Origin: an uncultured Lactobacillus sp. | GTDB lineage: Bacteria; Bacillota; Bacilli; Lactobacillales; Lactobacillaceae | Direction: 5' to 3' | Assembly (NCBI GenBank): GCA_947252915.1 | Contig: CAMXWI010000042.1 | Location: 1-7,461, forward strand | DNA: 7,461 bases | Shown: one piece after another, positions 1 through 7,461 of the stretch | Layout of the letters: each line of letters begins with the position of its first letter | Position numbering within the stretch: position 1 is the stretch's first letter | The notes under the pieces: generated by a model | Seen by the model: the letters and a program-made list of their open reading frames with translations, nothing else | Databases searched by the model: none | Told to the model about the DNA's origin: nothing | Made by a program: the position numbers and the translations under genes

Positions 1-37
1 TATTAAGACCTATCACTTAGACAAATACGACCAATAG

Positions 38-616
<579 letters not shown>

Positions 617-633
617 AAAGTGAAGGTGCGGTT

Positions 634-1782
634 ATGAGTACGGATGTTTTATATCAAGGCAATACCCTTGGGATTATGGGTATTGACCGAAACGGAAAGA
701 AGTTAATTTTAGCTGCTAAGGAAGCCGGCTTAAACGTTGGGGTCTATCTTGATCATCCTGAACCAGAGATTACCAAACAAGCAGACTTTACAGTGATTGG
801 TAATTATCGTGATAAGGATAAGCTCACTGAGTTCGGACAAAATTGTAACGCGGTGATCTATGAAACGGCAGCAATCGACTCCATCGTTATTAAATATTTG
901 AGTCAATATACAGCGATTCCACAGGGGTTGGATCCACTAGAGATTATGCAAGATCGCTTAATGGAACGGGCCTTTTTGGATCAAATTAACGTTAATGTGG
1001 CTCCCTATGTAACCGTGATTAGTTTAGATGATATTTATCAATCAATTGATTCTATCGGTTATCCAGCCGTTTTAAAACCAATTCAACGCGGCGTTGGTGA
1101 GAACGCATTAGTAATCCACAAAGAATCTGATATTGCGCGAGCAGCTGATTTTATCCAAGCGGGAACCTACTTACTTGAATCTTGGATTGATCATACCGCA
1201 GAGTACGCAATTACAATGGCGATTGATGCTGATGGTAATCATCTTTATCCATTGAGCGAATTGCAATATGGGGCTGGTCATCGATTACAGGCGGTTAAGT
1301 CACCAGTGGTCGTTCCTGATGAAATGCATCAAGAAATGAAACGGATTGCCAATTCAATCGGTAACCAACTTGGTTATAAGGGAATTATTTCAGTTAATTT
1401 CTACGTTACTAGTACTGGCAACCTTTACGTGAAGGATCTTGAACCCGGGGTTTCGACGAGTGGCAATATCTTCTCAGAAAGTGCAAACGTTAGTCAGTAT
1501 GACCAACAAGTACGGATCTCTGCTGGGCGGCCAGCGCACTTCATTAAAGAAGTTCAACCTGCAATCTTTTTGATTGGGCGTCAGGCACAACTTTCGGCAA
1601 TGGAACGGCAAGTGTTAATTCGGGATAACTGGAAGTTTAGCTTCTTTGCTGCTAACCGTCATCAAGAGAATCCTGTGGTTGCCTATGTGTGGGCAACTAC
1701 TGAAGACGGCACGATTGACGAAATCCAAAGTCAGGTTGATGATACCGAAGTTTGGTTTGATCAGGGCAAGGATGCTGAATAA
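634..1782 (+). CDS. PurK-like ATP-grasp protein (divergent N5-carboxyaminoimidazole ribonucleotide synthase homologue)
   Basis: This 382-residue protein has the layout and length of PurK, which uses ATP and bicarbonate to carboxylate aminoimidazole ribonucleotide in purine synthesis. Visible family features are an N-terminal Rossmann-like domain starting at LGIMG (12-16), the QDRLMERAFLDQ segment (106-117) leading into the ATP-grasp domain, the ATP-binding lysine in GYPAVLK (K148), E182 in the adenine-contact strand and E190. Several signature motifs are altered when aligned from memory. GGGQLGRM reads GIDRNGKK (16-23), YEFENV reads YETAAI (76-81), and the DGKGQ loop is lost (about 151-158). 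The metal-ligand glutamate of VEFF is N255. NExAPRPHNSGH reads KDLEPGVSTSGN (267-278), and the C-terminal YGK/RKMGH segment is unrecognisable. The frame is intact, so it is a maintained gene rather than a pseudogene. Annotation pipelines would probably call it purK; I leave the symbol empty because the active site looks remodelled. The ATG has AAGGTG at 623-628, five bases upstream. Confidence 0.9.
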   Translation: MSTDVLYQGNTLGIMGIDRNGKKLILAAKEAGLNVGVYLDHPEPEITKQADFTVIGNYRDKDKLTEFGQNCNAVIYETAAIDSIVIKYLSQYTAIPQGLDPLEIMQDRLMERAFLDQINVNVAPYVTVISLDDIYQSIDSIGYPAVLKPIQRGVGENALVIHKESDIARAADFIQAGTYLLESWIDHTAEYAITMAIDADGNHLYPLSELQYGAGHRLQAVKSPVVVPDEMHQEMKRIANSIGNQLGYKGIISVNFYVTSTGNLYVKDLEPGVSTSGNIFSESANVSQYDQQVRISAGRPAHFIKEVQPAIFLIGRQAQLSAMERQVLIRDNWKFSFFAANRHQENPVVAYVWATTEDGTIDEIQSQVDDTEVWFDQGKDAE

Positions 1783-1817
1783 TTTAATCCAGATTCATCA
1801 ATTGATATTGGTACCTT

Positions 1818-1867
1818 GAGGGGGACAATGAACTAATTAAATTAGTTCTGTCGAACCCTCTTTTTTT
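1818..1867 (+). terminator. Rho-independent terminator of the xpt-purK-like unit
   Basis: A long hairpin is followed by seven T residues (1861-1867). The base of the stem is GAGGG (1818-1822) with CCCTC (1856-1860). The middle is GACA (1824-1827) with TGTC (1849-1852). The top is GAACTAA (1830-1836) with TTAGTTC (1842-1848) around the loop TTAAA. A small internal loop and a two-base bulge (AT, 1828-1829) interrupt the stem. It starts 35 bases after the purK-like stop codon. There is no matching A-tract on the upstream side, so it works in the + direction only. It separates the purine genes from the pcrA operon. Confidence 0.92.
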
Positions 1868-1897
1868 GATATAACTCAAACTTAAGTTTGGTATAAT
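1866..1897 (+). promoter_or_regulatory. Promoter of the pcrA-ligA-camS operon
   Basis: A perfect -10 box, TATAAT, lies at 1892-1897 and is preceded by TGG (1889-1891), giving an extended -10. The best -35 candidate is TTGATA (1866-1871), one base from consensus. The 20-base spacer is long, so the extended -10 probably carries much of the strength. Transcription should start about 7 bases after 1897, leaving a leader of roughly 30 bases before the pcrA start. The -35 candidate shares its first two T residues with the preceding terminator's T-tract. Confidence 0.8.
1877..1890. promoter_or_regulatory. Perfect 14-bp palindrome in the pcrA promoter, candidate LexA/DinR operator
   Basis: CAAACTTAAGTTTG is identical to its own reverse complement. 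It lies between the -35 candidate and the -10 box and overlaps the TG of the extended -10, where a bound repressor would block RNA polymerase. It resembles the Gram-positive SOS box (CGAAC, four bases, GTTCG or GTTYC), except that the G of CGAAC is A and symmetrically the C of GTTCG is T. GTTTG half-sites occur in some known boxes, but here both halves are the weaker form. The palindrome is seen directly; the regulator is inference. Confidence 0.4.
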
Positions 1898-1932
1898 ATT
1901 CACTGACTGATTTTAAGAGAGGATGGAATGGT

Positions 1933-6248
<4,316 letters not shown>

Positions 6249-6251
<3 letters not shown>

Positions 6252-7355
6252 AAAGTTAAAAAATTACTGATCACTGGGTCAGTATTGCTTGCAACGTTTG
6301 TACTGGCTTCTTGTGGTAAAAGTTCTAGTAAGGGTAATTACACGACCACTGGTTCATCAAGCGGTACGTATCAAGGAGTCATTAAGGGTGGTCGTTACCG
6401 AACTAGCAAGGCTCGGGGAGTCAATACCAGTCAAAATAACAATCAGTATAATTTAAAGAGTTTTGAAAATGGCCTTACGGAAGTTTCAAAACGAGTCTTC
6501 TCGACGAAAAACTATATTTTCCAAGAAGGTCAGTATTTAAGTTCAGATACGATTGAGAGCTGGCTTGGTCGGAAGTCGAGCAGTAATCCCAATGGTTTGA
6601 ATCCTAAGCAAGGGAAAAAGAGTAACCCGAACCCTGAGTATGTTCAGCAAATTGAAGAACAGGATTACATGACCGAAAGTGGTAATTCCTTAAAGCTCAA
6701 GGGAATGACGATCGGAATTGGTATCAATAGTGAATATCGCTACCAAAAGAAGACGGATGGCCCATATTACACCAAGAAGATTTCGGATGCCGAAGTCGAA
6801 CAACAGGGTAAAATTGCGGCGGCCAAGATTTTAAAACGTCTGCGGCAACGAAAGGCCTTGAAAAATATTCCAATTGTGATTGCTCTCTATAAGCAAGCCC
6901 CTGATGATAGTCTGGTTGGGGGAACGTTCTTTGCATACAGCAACAACAAGGGAAAGACGGTATCTAGTTGGACTAAGTTGAATTATCGGAACGCTGTTTT
7001 GCCAAAGGCAAGTGCAGAAACTAGTGAGAATTCTGGTAGCTCAACTGACAACGACAGTTTCTCCAACTTTAAGAGTCAAGTTCAGAACTTTTTCCCGAAC
7101 TTGAGCGGGGTAACTGCGCAAGCTCAGTACCACAATGGTAATTTATCTGGGATGCACATTACCATTACCACGCAGTTTTACAGTCAATCGGAAATTACCA
7201 GCTTTACGCAATACATTGCTCGAGCCGCTAAACGGTACTTGCCGCATGGGATTCCAATCGATATTAAGATTCAATCGGATTCTGAAATGCAAGCAGTAGT
7301 TTACCGGAATTCAGGATCTGATAATTTCCAATCACACGTCTTTAACTCATATTAA
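6249..7355 (+). CDS. camS: CamS family sex-pheromone-type lipoprotein
   Basis: This 368-residue protein is predicted to be exported and anchored to the outer face of the membrane. The leader has a basic start (MKVKK), a hydrophobic core (6-19) and a lipobox LASC (19-22), so C22 should be lipidated and become residue 1 of the mature protein. A Ser/Thr/Asn-rich linker follows (23-65), then the first CamS domain (about 68-250), including SSDTIESWLGRK (98-109) and the NPNGLNPKQG-like loop (113-122). A second Ser-rich linker (254-268) leads to a C-terminal domain (about 270-366). Length is close to S. aureus CamS (about 390 aa from memory), and camS follows ligA there too. The biological role of the mature protein is unknown. 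In S. aureus the leader fragment acts as a pheromone on enterococcal plasmids. The last seven leader residues here are ATFVLAS. It is the last gene of the pcrA operon. Confidence 0.93.
6291..6311 (+). other. Pheromone-like heptapeptide ATFVLAS encoded at the end of the CamS signal peptide
   Basis: Residues 15-21 of CamS read ATFVLAS and directly precede the lipobox cysteine C22. Enterococcal cAM373 is AIFILAS and the staphylococcal version is AIFILAA, each released from the same position of a lipoprotein leader after signal peptidase II and Eep-type intramembrane cleavage. The peptide here differs from cAM373 at positions 2 (T for I) and 4 (V for I). The similarity is seen directly; release and signalling activity are inferred. 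Part of it reflects the general hydrophobic-core and lipobox pattern. Confidence 0.55.
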
Positions 7356-7363
7356 TTTTTTAC

Positions 7364-7390
7364 AAAGGCTGGAGAGCATTCCGGCCTTTT
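7364..7390 (+). terminator. Rho-independent terminator after camS
   Basis: The stem AAAGGCTGGA (7364-7373) pairs with TCCGGCCTTT (7380-7389) over 10 base pairs with one T·G wobble, around the six-base loop GAGCAT. It ends in four T residues (7387-7390). It starts nine bases after the camS stop. A T6 run (7356-7361) lies on the upstream side. The terminal T-tract is short, so termination may be incomplete. Confidence 0.75.
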
Positions 7391-7398
7391 GATCGTAA

Positions 7399-7433
7399 AA
7401 AGCGCTTTGAAGAGCGGTAAAAGGCCCGGGCTT
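7399..7433. repeat. Cluster of short palindromes upstream of the downstream promoter
   Basis: Two perfect palindromes lie close together: AAAGCGCTTT (7399-7408) and GCCCGGGC (7424-7431). The second extends by a G·T and an A-T pair to 7422-7433. Between them CGCT (7403-7406) can also pair with AGCG (7413-7416). They are more GC-rich than the surrounding intergenic DNA and end just before the extended -10. They could be an operator, a weak hairpin, or chance. Confidence 0.3.
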
Positions 7434-7434
7434 G

Positions 7435-7443
7435 TGATAAAAT
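7435..7443 (+). promoter_or_regulatory. Probable extended -10 promoter for the next, out-of-window gene
   Basis: TGA followed by TAAAAT (7438-7443) fits an extended -10 with one mismatch in the hexamer. No convincing -35 is seen at normal spacing; TTGAAG at 7407-7412 would need 25 bases. Because a terminator precedes it, a new transcription unit here is reasonable. The usual downstream neighbour of camS in lactobacilli is gatC of the gatCAB operon, but none of it is in the window. Confidence 0.5.
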
Positions 7444-7461
7444 AGTTTCGTGTAATATTTT

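Noticed and set aside
1797..1806. Palindrome ATCAATTGAT after the purK-like gene
   Set aside because: It is a short AT-rich 10-bp palindrome with no T-tract or promoter context, expected by chance.

Overview
The window comes from a low-to-moderate GC Firmicute, most likely a member of the Lactobacillaceae. The evidence is the Gram-positive pcrA-ligA-camS gene order, close matches to lactic-acid-bacterial and Bacillus proteins, frequent CGG arginine codons, strong AGGAGG-type ribosome binding sites and TGn-TATAAT promoters. I cannot name the species. All five genes lie on the + strand and the region is densely coding. It looks like conserved chromosomal housekeeping DNA, with no mobile element, CRISPR array, tRNA or rRNA visible.

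Region 1 (1-1867) is a purine gene pair. xpt (47-616) encodes xanthine phosphoribosyltransferase. A PurK-like ATP-grasp gene (634-1782) follows after 17 bases and is probably co-transcribed. A strong hairpin plus T-tract (1818-1867) ends the unit. The PurK-like protein keeps the family fold but differs from canonical PurK at nearly every substrate- and metal-binding motif I can align from memory, so its standard function is doubtful.

Region 2 (1866-7390) is a three-gene operon. A promoter with a perfect extended -10 (1889-1897) carries a perfect 14-bp palindrome, CAAACTTAAGTTTG, just upstream of the -10. The palindrome resembles the Gram-positive LexA/DinR SOS box. Then come pcrA (GTG start, 1933-4218), ligA (essentially abutting, 4220-6244) and camS (GTG start, 6249-7355), closed by a hairpin terminator (7364-7390). 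PcrA helicase and LigA ligase act in DNA replication and repair. CamS is a predicted lipoprotein whose signal peptide ends in ATFVLAS just before the lipidated cysteine, two residues different from the enterococcal conjugation pheromone cAM373 (AIFILAS).

Region 3 (7391-7461) is intergenic. It holds short GC-rich palindromes and a probable extended -10 promoter (7435-7443) for a gene beyond the window. In related genomes gatCAB, the aspartyl/glutamyl-tRNA amidotransferase genes, usually follows camS.

I do not see a wholly new multi-gene system. The items most worth a second look are the motif-degenerate PurK paralogue, the pheromone-like CamS leader peptide, and the possible SOS operator placing a repair-plus-lipoprotein operon under one switch.
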